Origin: an uncultured Caulobacter sp.
GTDB taxonomy: Bacteria > Pseudomonadota > Alphaproteobacteria > Caulobacterales > Caulobacteraceae
Direction: 5' to 3'
NCBI GenBank assembly: GCA_913776195.1
Contig: CAJYMH010000021.1
Span: forward strand, 186,001-250,000
Length of the DNA: 64,000 nt
Numbering within the stretch: the first letter of the stretch is position 1; the number at the start of each line of letters is the position of its first letter. The notes below the pieces were generated by a model, which searched no databases, had not been told where the DNA came from, and was given only the letters and a program-made list of their open reading frames with translations. This document shows, piece after piece, positions 9,436 through 17,488 of this stretch. The translations under genes and the position numbers were made by a program.

Positions 9436-10118
9436 TGCGCCCGGTCCTGCTCTTCGATCTTGATGAAACCCTCTACCCCGAGCGGGACTATGTGCTCTCC
9501 GGGTTCGCCGCCGTGGCCGAACGCCTGGCGCACGATTACAATCTCGACCCGATCGCCGCCTATACCGACATGGTCCGGCGGCTGGATGCTGAAGGCCGCG
9601 GAGCGATCTTCGACGGCGTCCTGATGGGGGCGGGCGTGGAGCCGTCACCCGAGCGCGTGCGCGGTCTCGTGGAAACCTATCGCGAACATCGCCCCGCGAT
9701 CGCGTTCTATCCAGGCGTCGAATCCATGCTCCGCCGCCTGCGCCAGGACTACGCCCTGGCGGTCGTCACCGATGGACTCGCCCTCATGCAGCGACGCAAG
9801 GTCGAGGCGCTGGGCGTTCCTGAACTGGTCGATACCGTCGTCCTCTGTGACGAATGCGGCGCCGCCAAGCCCGATCCCGCCGGCTTCAGGATCGCGCACG
9901 ATCGCCTCGGCGGCGGTCCCGCCCTGGTGGTGGGCGACAATCCTGGCCATGACATGGCCGCAGCCGCCGCCCTTTGCCTGCCGGCCGTCCGCGTCCTCAG
10001 CGGGCGTTTCGCCGCAACCGCGACGCCGCCGCAGTGGCCCGCCGTGGAAATCTCCGGTCTAGATGAACTGGAGCCCCTGATCGCCCGACTGTTGCCCCCG
10101 CAAGGAGCGCGCCCATGA
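9435..10118 (+). CDS. HAD-superfamily phosphatase
   Basis: A 227-residue HAD subfamily IA hydrolase. Motif I is FDLDETLYP with nucleophile Asp8 and acid/base Asp10, motif II is VVTDG, the Lys motif is KPDPAGF, and motif III is VVGDNPGHDM. The FDLDxTLYP form is also seen in pyrimidine 5'-nucleotidases. Placed between an ATP-grasp gene and a NeuB-type synthase, it could remove phosphate from a sugar-acid phosphate, as HAD enzymes do in the phosphorylated sialic-acid route, or act on a precursor. The start is the ATG at 9435, sharing its A with the preceding TGA. An upstream frame extension is a shadow of the ATP-grasp gene. Confidence 0.87.
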   Translation: MRPVLLFDLDETLYPERDYVLSGFAAVAERLAHDYNLDPIAAYTDMVRRLDAEGRGAIFDGVLMGAGVEPSPERVRGLVETYREHRPAIAFYPGVESMLRRLRQDYALAVVTDGLALMQRRKVEALGVPELVDTVVLCDECGAAKPDPAGFRIAHDRLGGGPALVVGDNPGHDMAAAAALCLPAVRVLSGRFAATATPPQWPAVEISGLDELEPLIARLLPPQGARP

Positions 10119-11167
10119 CCGAGCCTCTGGTGACCATCGCCGGCCGCCCCATCGGCCCCGCCCATCCGCCCTATGTGATCGCGGAGATGTCGGGCAACCA
10201 TAACGGCGACATCGAGCGCGCCATCGCCCTGATCGACGCAGCCAAGGCCGCCGGGGCCGATGCGGTCAAGCTGCAGACCTACACCGCCGACACCATCACG
10301 CTGGACCATGACGGTCCGGGTTTCACGGTCGAGGGCGGCCTTTGGGACGGCCGCCGTCTCTATGAGCTCTACGAAGAGGCCCACACACCCTGGGATTGGC
10401 ACGAGCGCCTCTTCGCCCATGCGCGCAGCATCGAGATCACGGTCTTCTCCTCCCCCTTCGATCCGACGGCCGTCGATCTGCTCGAGGGTCTGAACGCCCC
10501 CGCCTACAAGGTCGCTTCCTTCGAGATCGTCGATCTGCCGCTGATCGAGCGCATGGCGCGCACCGGCAAGCCGCTGATCATCTCGACCGGCCTGTCGACG
10601 CCGCAAGACATCGAGGAGGCCGTCGCCGCTGCCCGCGGCGCCGGCGCGACCGAGCTTGTGCTCTTGCACTGCACCAGCGGCTATCCTACGCCGGCCTCGC
10701 AGATGCACCTGCGCACCTTGCAGCATCTGGCTGGCGCACATGCCGTCGTGCCGGGCCTGTCGGACCACAGCATGGGAACCGCTGTCTCCGTGGCCGCCGT
10801 GGCGCTAGGCGCCTGCGTGATCGAAAAGCACTTCTGCCTGTCCCGGGCCGAGGGTGGGGTCGACAGCGCCTTTTCGTTGGAGCCCGAGGAACTCAAGCGC
10901 CTCGTCGATGACTGTCGCGACGCCTGGGCGGCCCTCGGCTCGGTGCACTACGAGGAGGTCGACGCAGAAGCCTCCAGCCGTGATCATCGCCGCTCGCTCT
11001 ATGTGGTGGCGGACATCGTCGCCGGCGCGGCGCTGACCGAACAGAACGTCCGCTCGATCCGCCCCGGCTTCGGTCTTCCCCCCAAGCACCTGCCCGACGT
11101 GATCGGCCGTCTCGCCGCGCGCGACCTGAAGCGAGGCGAGCCGCTCGCCTGGGACCAACTCGTCTAG
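10115..11167 (+). CDS. pseI: Pseudaminic acid synthase-like protein (NeuB/PseI family)
   Basis: Condenses phosphoenolpyruvate with a six-carbon amino sugar to give a nine-carbon nonulosonic acid. The 350 residues show the NeuB TIM barrel (IAEMSGNHNGDIERAIALID near the start, FSSPFDPTAVDLLE, LLHCTSGYPTPASQ, LSDHSMGTAVSVAAVALGA) and a C-terminal antifreeze-like SAF domain from about residue 290 (RSLYVVADIVAGAALT). The MSGNHN form of the first motif fits PseI better than sialic-acid synthases. The ATG overlaps the HAD stop by four bases. Its stop codon overlaps the stop of the convergent PseG-like gene in the palindrome CTAG. In Caulobacter, pseudaminate made by such enzymes decorates flagellin. 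Confidence 0.92.
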   Translation: MTEPLVTIAGRPIGPAHPPYVIAEMSGNHNGDIERAIALIDAAKAAGADAVKLQTYTADTITLDHDGPGFTVEGGLWDGRRLYELYEEAHTPWDWHERLFAHARSIEITVFSSPFDPTAVDLLEGLNAPAYKVASFEIVDLPLIERMARTGKPLIISTGLSTPQDIEEAVAAARGAGATELVLLHCTSGYPTPASQMHLRTLQHLAGAHAVVPGLSDHSMGTAVSVAAVALGACVIEKHFCLSRAEGGVDSAFSLEPEELKRLVDDCRDAWAALGSVHYEEVDAEASSRDHRRSLYVVADIVAGAALTEQNVRSIRPGFGLPPKHLPDVIGRLAARDLKRGEPLAWDQLV

Positions 11168-12117
11168 ATCAGCCGCAGGATGGCGTCCGCCGCCCTTTGC
11201 GCGCCCAGCCCGTCGCACAAGGACATCGAGGCTTGCGACAACGCCATTCGGGCGTCCGCCTCGCGCAAGCTCGCCCAGGCCGCAGGCAGGTCCGTCTCCA
11301 GAGCCTCAAACTCCAGGGCGATCAGAGCGCCGGCCTTGTTCAGCGCCTGGGTCGTCGGTCGCTGGTTGTCCGCCAGGATCAGGGTGATCGACGGCAGGCC
11401 CAGGCAGGCGCGCTCCCAGACGCTTGAGCCTCCGGCGCCCACCGCCAAATCCGCCGAAGCGGTCAGCTCATCCATATGACGCGCGTCCACATGCAGATCG
11501 ATGAGGCCGTCCGCCGCCTGCGTCTTCAGCCAAGCCAGGCTCGGCGCGCCCGATCCCGTCACCGCGACGACGCGCATCCCATCGGTGAGCTCGCCCAGAG
11601 TTTCAATGACACGTCGTGTTACGCCGCCGACATCCGTCAGCCCCAAGGAGACCAAAACCGTCTCTGGCGCCCGGCGACGCGAGGGCGTCTCCCCTCGGCG
11701 TCCCACAAACCCTTCGCTCACCAGGGCGTACTGCGCGCCCGCAAGCACCACAGGGGCCTCATAGTCCCGCGGCGAGCGCCCATAGGAGGGGTCCAGGATC
11801 AGGTCGGCGGCGCCGTGCGGTCGACCCATGTCCTCCAGCACGGCCAGGCGTCCAAAGCGCCGCAGGGCCTGCTCGTCTTCCGCGCCGAGCCGGTAGTGAT
11901 CGACCACCAGGACATCCGCGGCCTCCGGCGCCGCCGCGCGAGGCATGTCGCGCCCGAAGACATCCAGCACCTTGGCCGTTTCAGAGGTCTCCACGAAGCG
12001 GCACTCGGCGCCCTTGGCGCGCAGCGCCCGCGCCAGGGTGAGGCTGCGCATCACATGCCCCCCGCCGACCTGCGGGCCGGCGTCGGCGATGAACAAAATT
12101 CGAGGCGTGACGGTCAC
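11164..12117 (-). CDS. pseG: PseG-like UDP-sugar hydrolase
   Basis: Expected to hydrolyse a UDP-linked 2,4-diacetamido-trideoxyhexose and free the sugar that PseI condenses with PEP. The 317 residues have the GT-B fold of this family: the N-terminal motif ADAGPQVGGGHVMRSLTLAR includes the conserved GGGHVMR with the catalytic His at residue 21, and the C-terminal motif is AVGAGGSSVWERACLGLPSI followed by ADNQRPTTQAL. It is on the opposite strand to its presumed partners and convergent with pseI, an unusual layout. Its promoter must lie in the 43-base gap to trxB. The earlier pathway genes pseB, pseC and pseH are not in the window. Confidence 0.88.
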   Translation of the reverse strand: MTVTPRILFIADAGPQVGGGHVMRSLTLARALRAKGAECRFVETSETAKVLDVFGRDMPRAAAPEAADVLVVDHYRLGAEDEQALRRFGRLAVLEDMGRPHGAADLILDPSYGRSPRDYEAPVVLAGAQYALVSEGFVGRRGETPSRRRAPETVLVSLGLTDVGGVTRRVIETLGELTDGMRVVAVTGSGAPSLAWLKTQAADGLIDLHVDARHMDELTASADLAVGAGGSSVWERACLGLPSITLILADNQRPTTQALNKAGALIALEFEALETDLPAAWASLREADARMALSQASMSLCDGLGAQRAADAILRLI

Positions 12118-12160
12118 GTGCAGGACTCACCTGGAGCGGAATCGTTGCTACATAGACCCC

Positions 12161-13162
12161 ATGTCCGACCCTCGCACCACTCGCTGCCTGATCATTGGTT
12201 CAGGCCCCGCCGGCTACACTGCGGCGATCTACGCCGCCCGCGCCCTGCTGAAGCCTGTTCTGATCGCCGGCATCCAGCCTGGCGGCCAGCTGACCATCAC
12301 CACCGACGTGGAGAACTATCCGGGCTTCGCCGACGTCATCCAGGGTCCGTGGCTGATGGATCAGATGCGCGCCCAGGCCGAGCACGTGGGCACGGAGATG
12401 GTCAATGACATCGTCCTGTCCGTGGACCTGTCCAAGCGTCCCTTCCATGTGAAGTGCGACAGCGGCGCCGAATGGCTGGCCGAAACACTGATCATCGCCA
12501 CCGGCGCCCAGGCCAAGTGGCTGGGCATCGAGAGCGAGTCCAAGTTCCAGGGCTTTGGCGTCAGCGCCTGCGCCACCTGCGACGGCTTCTTCTATCGCGG
12601 CAAGGAAGTGGTCGTGGTCGGCGGCGGCAACACCGCCGTTGAAGAGGCGCTATTCCTCACCAACTTCGCCAGCAAGGTCACCCTGGTCCACCGAAAGGAC
12701 GAACTGCGCGCCGAACGCATCCTGCAGGAGCGCCTGTTGGCCCACCCGAAAATCGAAGTGGTCTGGGACAGCGTGCTCGACGAGGTCAAGGGCGACACCG
12801 ACCCCATGGGCGTGACCGGCGTCCGCCTGAAGAACGTCAAGACCGGCGAGACCCGCGACCTGTCCTGCGACGGCGTATTCATCGCCATCGGCCATGCCCC
12901 GGCCTCGCAACTGTTCGCCGGCCAGCTGGAGATGGATTCCAGCGGCTATCTGAAGGTGAAGGCGGGCACGGCCTCGACGGCCGTTCAGGGCGTCTACGCC
13001 GCCGGCGACGTGACGGACGACGTCTATCGCCAGGCGGTCACCGCCGCCGGCATGGGCTGCATGGCCGCTCTGGAGGCGGTGCGTTTCCTCGCCGAGGAAG
13101 ATCACGCCAAGGCCCACAACCCGATCAGCCACCACGAAGCGGAGAAGATCGGGGCCTGGTAG
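12161..13162 (+). CDS. trxB: Thioredoxin-disulfide reductase
   Basis: An NADPH- and FAD-dependent flavoenzyme that reduces thioredoxin. The 333 residues begin with the FAD Rossmann motif IIGSGPAGYTAAIYAARALL. The redox-active CATC pair (Cys137, Cys140) sits in SACATCDGFFYRG. The NADPH motif VVGGGNTAVEEALFL follows, and near the C-terminus is the second FAD motif GVYAAGDVTDDVYRQAVTAAGMG. The start ATG at 12161 matches family length; the longer open frame upstream is antisense to pseG. It diverges from pseG with only 43 bases between. Confidence 0.98.
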   Translation: MSDPRTTRCLIIGSGPAGYTAAIYAARALLKPVLIAGIQPGGQLTITTDVENYPGFADVIQGPWLMDQMRAQAEHVGTEMVNDIVLSVDLSKRPFHVKCDSGAEWLAETLIIATGAQAKWLGIESESKFQGFGVSACATCDGFFYRGKEVVVVGGGNTAVEEALFLTNFASKVTLVHRKDELRAERILQERLLAHPKIEVVWDSVLDEVKGDTDPMGVTGVRLKNVKTGETRDLSCDGVFIAIGHAPASQLFAGQLEMDSSGYLKVKAGTASTAVQGVYAAGDVTDDVYRQAVTAAGMGCMAALEAVRFLAEEDHAKAHNPISHHEAEKIGAW

Positions 13163-13164
13163 AC

Positions 13165-14340
13165 CTACTGCGGCTTTGGCGGCGCCGTGCTGACCGGCGC
13201 GTCCGGGTCAGCCGGCGCCGGCCGCATGCGCTCCTCCAGCGCCTTGAGCCGTGAGTTGATCTGCTCCATCTCCTCCGGCGTCGCCTGGCGCCGTCCGGCC
13301 AGGGTGGTGCGCACGCGGGTGCGCATGCCGTCGGGCGCATTGGCGTCCGGAACCTGCACCACCTCGACGCGGCCGGTCGGACCAGGGATGGTGACGGTCT
13401 TGGCGGCCACCACCTTGCCGTCCACCACCAGGGCGTCCGGCGTCGGGTTCTGGATGCGGGGATCAAAGCCGGTCAGCACCGCTTGGGTCAGCTTCAGCTC
13501 ACCGCCGGCGTAGCGTCCCGTGAAAGCCGCCGGCTCGCCGGAAGGCCCTGTCCAGCGATAGAAGATGTGCGCCCCGATCTGGCGCAGCTTGACCAGGGTC
13601 GGCGCCCAGTACGGCGCCACATAGTCTGCGTGATAGTGCGTCGCCGTCCCCACGCTCTTCAGCACGAAGCCATTCAGGGCTCTGCGGGCAACGGCCTGCG
13701 CCTGGGCGTAGATGGCCGGGTTCAGGGGACGCGCCAGCGAGCCGTCGCAGGTGAAGCTGAACTGGCAACCCGTGACGCGCTGCGAGCCCTCGAACACCAC
13801 GCCGCAGACGGACTTGGGATAGCCCGGATGCCGCATGCGGTTCAGCACCGTCTGCGCCACCGCCTGCTGTCCCTCAAGCGGCTCATAGGCCGCCTCGAAG
13901 TAGACGGCCTGCGACAGGCACTGCAGCGCCCGCTCCCGCTCCGCCCCCCTGGCCTTCAGCACGAAGGGGCGAGCCGGCGCCGGCGGCAAGGGCGAGGCCG
14001 CCTTGAAGGCGTTGATCTTGCGGGCGGTGTCGAAGTCGACCGTCGTCAGGGACAGCGTCGGCAAGGTCTTCAGGTCCAGCCGCTCCCAGCCGGGAACGCG
14101 ACCCCAGTAGTCCAGACGCGGGACCGGATCATGCCGCCGCGCCAGCGCCAGGGCGGCATCGTCCATGTCGGCGGTCAGGCGGCCGAAGGCTCGGTCGGAC
14201 AGTCCCTGCGCGGTGGCGGCGACGCCCTCCGCCTTACCCGAGCCCCGGGCCAGATAGTAACGGCTCGCGCACGCGCTCAACCCCGCCACGGCGACGATCG
14301 CCGCGACAAGGACGAGCCCCCTGGCCAGGCGCGCGCGCAG
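13165..14340 (-). CDS. SleB-type cell-wall hydrolase, probable lipoprotein with a CTG start
   Basis: A peptidoglycan hydrolase of the SleB/hydrolase-2 family (PF07486). The catalytic domain lies around residues 140-270, with the conserved CLSQAVYFEAAYEPLEGQQA motif holding the catalytic Glu, then TVLNRMRHPGYPKSVCGVVF and GCQFSFTCDG. Starting at the first standard start codon (GTG, 14289) leaves only a stub of signal sequence. Reading upstream in frame from CTG at 14340 gives RARLARGLVLVAAIVAVAG and then LSAC, an excellent lipoprotein signal with lipobox. No ATG, GTG or TTG lies between that CTG and the upstream in-frame stop. I therefore favour a 391-residue lipoprotein whose start overlaps the end of dps. 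A paralogue occurs at 26636. Confidence 0.85.
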   Translation of the reverse strand: MRARLARGLVLVAAIVAVAGLSACASRYYLARGSGKAEGVAATAQGLSDRAFGRLTADMDDAALALARRHDPVPRLDYWGRVPGWERLDLKTLPTLSLTTVDFDTARKINAFKAASPLPPAPARPFVLKARGAERERALQCLSQAVYFEAAYEPLEGQQAVAQTVLNRMRHPGYPKSVCGVVFEGSQRVTGCQFSFTCDGSLARPLNPAIYAQAQAVARRALNGFVLKSVGTATHYHADYVAPYWAPTLVKLRQIGAHIFYRWTGPSGEPAAFTGRYAGGELKLTQAVLTGFDPRIQNPTPDALVVDGKVVAAKTVTIPGPTGRVEVVQVPDANAPDGMRTRVRTTLAGRRQATPEEMEQINSRLKALEERMRPAPADPDAPVSTAPPKPQ

Positions 14341-14344
14341 AAGC

Positions 14345-14824
14345 CTACTTCCCGTCGAGGGTCGAGCGGATCATCCAGGCGTGCTTTTCATGGGCCGCCA
14401 GGCGTTGGGTGATCAGATCCACAGTGGCCTCGTCGCCGGCTTCCTCCGCCGGCTCGACGGCCGCGCGCAGGGTGGCGATCAGGGTTTCGTTGTCCTTGAG
14501 CAGCTCGGTCAGCATCGCTTCCCAGCCATTCTCCGGGTCACCATCACGGATGGCCGACAGGTTGCCGAAGGCGCCGTAGCCCATGGGCGCCGCGACAGCC
14601 AAGGCGCGCAGGCGCTCGGCGATCTGGTCCAGGGCCGTCCACTCCTCGGTGTACTGGCCTTCCAGAAGGACGTGCAGCGACTGGAAATACGGTCCGCGGA
14701 CGTTCCAGTGATAGCCATGGGTCTTCAGATAGACGCCGTAGCTGTCGGCCAGCACCTTGGACAGGGCTTCTCCGATCGCCTTGCGTTGAGCGTCGGTGAA
14801 ACCGGTGTTGATCTTGGCCGGCAT
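14345..14824 (-). CDS. dps: Dps/ferritin-like DNA-binding protein
   Basis: A miniferritin that oxidises and stores iron and shields DNA under starvation and oxidative stress. The 159 residues include the ferroxidase-site signature YLKTHGYHWNVRGPYFQSLH, followed by LLEGQYTEEWTALDQIAERL with the conserved Asp/Glu ligands, giving intersubunit di-iron sites. The start at 14824 is set by a strong GAGGAGA ribosome-binding site. The frame extends upstream to 14989 but without coding quality. It is followed immediately by the SleB gene, whose apparent signal peptide begins within a few bases of the dps stop, so the two are probably co-transcribed. The divergent gene is a hybrid histidine kinase. Confidence 0.95.
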   Translation of the reverse strand: MPAKINTGFTDAQRKAIGEALSKVLADSYGVYLKTHGYHWNVRGPYFQSLHVLLEGQYTEEWTALDQIAERLRALAVAAPMGYGAFGNLSAIRDGDPENGWEAMLTELLKDNETLIATLRAAVEPAEEAGDEATVDLITQRLAAHEKHAWMIRSTLDGK

Positions 14825-14921
14825 GGCTATCTCCTCTGTTGCATCGCTAACGTATGGTCGTCCATCTTGGTGACAAGATGTAGCAGGGCGGAAGCTGCGC
14901 TTTCGAAGGTACAAAGGCGGA

Positions 14922-17321
14922 ATGTCCAGCGACGGCGCCCGCAAGCCCGCTTTCCGACCAGAACTCCTGGCGATGCGGCTGGCTCCCATCAGATCGCCGG
15001 GTTTCCTGGGCGGCTTCGCCGTAACCGCAGCCTCGATCGGCGGCGCTATCCTCCTCTATCTGATGGTCGCCGGCATCTCCGCCGACATCAGTCCCACCCA
15101 GGCCTTCTTTCCAGCGCTGATCGTCGCCACCCTCTATGGCGGCTGGCGCTGGGGCGCGGTGTGCATCGCGGCTGGGGCGGCGGTCACCTGGTTGCAGTGG
15201 GGCGGTGCCTCCGGCCTGCCGCTCGCCCCGATCCAGCAGGGCGCCCTGGTTCTCTATCTGCTGGCCGCGACGCTCACCGCTGGAGCGGCCGAAGCCCTCC
15301 GCGCCATGATCATCCGCCTGGATGAGACCGACCGCGCCCGCACCAACGCCGAACAGGCCCTGACCGCCAGCGAGACACGGCTCCAGCTGGCCCAGGCCGC
15401 CGTGGGCCTCGGCGTCTGGGAGTGGAACCTCGCCACCCAGGAAATTCACTGGTCCGCTGGCTTCCGCCGCAATTTGGGCATCGCCCCGCAGGTGTCGCCC
15501 AGTTTCGAGACCTTCCTCGCCCATATCAGCGAGGCGGATCGCGACCGGGTGCGGGAGGGCGTGCTCGCCGCCATTGATCGAGGCGGCGTTTACGAGGTGG
15601 AATATCGCCTCGCCGGCGCGGGTGACGGCGGCGAGCGCTGGCTCCACAGCCGCGGCGAAATCCTCGATGATCCGGAAGCCGGCCCGCGCCTGATCGGCGT
15701 GAATTTCGACGTCACCGACCGCCGCGCCGCCGAGGCGGGCGTGCGCGAAAGCGAGGCGCGCTTCCGCGCCCTGGCCGACAGCGCCCCCGCCCTGATGTGG
15801 GTCTCGCGACTTGGCGGGCGGCGCGAGTTCGTCAATCGGGCTTATGTGGAGTTCTCGGGGCTTGAGGAAGAGGCCGCGCTCGACCTCGACTGGCGCGACG
15901 TGCTGCATCCAGAAGACCTCCCTCGGGTCCTGAAGGAGCAGGTCGCCGGCGAAACCTCCATGAAGCCGTTCTCGCTGGAGGCCCGCTATCGCCGCGCCGA
16001 TGGATCGTGGCGTTGGCTAAAATCTTACTCCCAGCCGCGTTACGGCCCCGGCGGCGAATTCATCGGCTTCATCGGCATCGGCTTCGACATCACCGAGGCC
16101 AAGCAGGCCCAGCTTCAGCTGGCGCAGGTCAACCTCTCGCTCACCGAGCGGACCGAAGTCGCCCTGGCCGAGCGGGACGCCGCCGAGGCCGCCCTGCTCC
16201 AGTCGCAAAAGCTCGAGGCCGTGGGCCAACTCACCGGCGGGGTGGCCCACGACTTCAACAACCTGCTCACCGTCGTCATCGGCGCTCTCGACATCGTCCT
16301 CAGGAACCCTGACGACCCGCGCCGCCGCGAACGTCTGGTCGAGGCTGCGATGTCGGCGGCGCGCCGGGGCGAACGCCTGACCCAGCAACTCCTCGCCTTC
16401 TCTCGCCGCCAGCCCCTGCGGCCTGAAGTGCTGCATGCGGACGCCCTGATCGTGGAGTTGGAGCCCCTGCTGCGCCGGGCGATTGGCGAAGCGGTGACGC
16501 TGGAACTGAGCCTGGACGCCCCCGACTGCGCCACCCGCATCGACGCGAGCCAGTTCGAAGCCGCCCTGCTGAACCTGTCGGTCAATGCTCGCGACGCGGC
16601 GCCCAACGGCCGTATCGTCATCTCCACAGCCTGCATCGATGAGCCGCCCACAAGCGATCTGCCCGCCGGCCAGTATGTCCGGGTCTCGGTCCGGGACAAC
16701 GGCGAGGGCATGGACGCCGACACCGCTACACGGGTGTTCGAACCATTCTTCACCACCAAGCCCGTGGGCCGGGGCACGGGCCTTGGCCTGTCTCAGGTCT
16801 ACGGTTTCGCCAAGCAGAGCGGCGGCGGCGTAGCGATCGAAAGCGCTCCGGGCGAAGGGGCCGTCGTCTCGATGCTCTTGCCCGTGGTGAGCGAACCCGT
16901 CCGCGTGGCCGAACCCGCCGCGCCCGACGTCGAGCCGCCCGCCGTCGCCGCCAGCCTCACCGTTCTGCTGGTGGAGGACGACCAGGACGTGGGCGATCTG
17001 GTGGAGACCATGTTGGTTGAACTTGGCCACCGGGTGATCCGCGCGCCTCAGGCCGACGCCGCGCTGCGGATCGCCGCCACGGACCTCGAGATCAACCTCG
17101 TCCTCACCGACGTCATCATGCCGGGCGGCGCGAGCGGGGTGGATCTGGCCCGCACCTTGGCCAGCACCCGACCCGGCCTGCCCGTCGTGCTGTCCTCAGG
17201 CTATACGGGCGAGACTCTGGCCCTGGCGGAGGCCGCGCCCTGGCCCCTGCTGCGCAAGCCTTACGCCATGGACGCCCTGGCCGCCGCGCTCGCACAGGCG
17301 GCGGAGACAGCTTCGGCCTAG
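14922..17321 (+). CDS. Membrane hybrid histidine kinase (PAS-PAS-HisKA-HATPase-REC)
   Basis: A 799-residue sensor. An N-terminal membrane region of about four helices (residues 28-125) resembles the MASE/KdpD-like sensor type. Two PAS domains with PAC segments follow, around 150-270 and 280-395, the second ending GEFIGFIGIGFDITEAK. The HisKA phosphoacceptor is His443 in GQLTGGVAHDFNNLLTVVIG. The ATPase domain has an LLNLSVNARDA N-box and GTGLGLSQVYGF. A C-terminal receiver carries Asp730 in LVLTDVIMPGG. The VAHDFNN H-box is the type common in Caulobacterales hybrid kinases. No output partner is adjacent. It diverges from dps with about 97 bases between, so a redox or stress input is possible but unproven. 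Confidence 0.93.
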   Translation: MSSDGARKPAFRPELLAMRLAPIRSPGFLGGFAVTAASIGGAILLYLMVAGISADISPTQAFFPALIVATLYGGWRWGAVCIAAGAAVTWLQWGGASGLPLAPIQQGALVLYLLAATLTAGAAEALRAMIIRLDETDRARTNAEQALTASETRLQLAQAAVGLGVWEWNLATQEIHWSAGFRRNLGIAPQVSPSFETFLAHISEADRDRVREGVLAAIDRGGVYEVEYRLAGAGDGGERWLHSRGEILDDPEAGPRLIGVNFDVTDRRAAEAGVRESEARFRALADSAPALMWVSRLGGRREFVNRAYVEFSGLEEEAALDLDWRDVLHPEDLPRVLKEQVAGETSMKPFSLEARYRRADGSWRWLKSYSQPRYGPGGEFIGFIGIGFDITEAKQAQLQLAQVNLSLTERTEVALAERDAAEAALLQSQKLEAVGQLTGGVAHDFNNLLTVVIGALDIVLRNPDDPRRRERLVEAAMSAARRGERLTQQLLAFSRRQPLRPEVLHADALIVELEPLLRRAIGEAVTLELSLDAPDCATRIDASQFEAALLNLSVNARDAAPNGRIVISTACIDEPPTSDLPAGQYVRVSVRDNGEGMDADTATRVFEPFFTTKPVGRGTGLGLSQVYGFAKQSGGGVAIESAPGEGAVVSMLLPVVSEPVRVAEPAAPDVEPPAVAASLTVLLVEDDQDVGDLVETMLVELGHRVIRAPQADAALRIAATDLEINLVLTDVIMPGGASGVDLARTLASTRPGLPVVLSSGYTGETLALAEAAPWPLLRKPYAMDALAAALAQAAETASA

Positions 17322-17394
17322 GCGCTCCGCAGCCTTTTTGATTCGCCCCTCTTTCCGGAACCCGGTTTGACGGTTATATGTCTTGGACGACTTT

Positions 17395-17409
17395 TGCTCA
17401 CTTTCAGCA
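17395..17409 (+). promoter_or_regulatory. Upstream nad operator-like palindrome
   Basis: TGCTCA-CTT-TCAGCA, a 6-3-6 inverted repeat with one mismatch, 94 bases before the nadA ATG. It lies just downstream of a TTGACGG element (17367-17373), where the -10/+1 region of a nadA promoter would be. It matches the downstream copy at 17459 in 14 of 15 bases. Confidence 0.7.
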
Positions 17410-17458
17410 TAAGTCGGGCGTCGGCGCTCTCGGCCCGGCGTTTTTTCAGGCTCCACTA

Positions 17459-17475
17459 ATGCTCACTTTGAGCAT
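17459..17475 (+). promoter_or_regulatory. Downstream nad operator-like palindrome
   Basis: ATGCTCA-CTT-TGAGCAT is a perfect 17-base palindrome whose right edge touches the AAGGAGG ribosome-binding site of nadA. The centre is 65 bases from the upstream copy, about six helical turns, suited to cooperative repressor binding or looping. Alphaproteobacterial nad operons are known to be controlled by repressors such as NadQ or NrtR; which one acts here is inference. Confidence 0.75.
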
Positions 17476-17488
17476 AAGGAGGATCGAG

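Noticed and set aside
17319-17340. Terminator after the hybrid kinase (AGGC...GCCT plus T-run)
   Set aside because: Only a 4-bp stem; too weak to list although the T-run is real.
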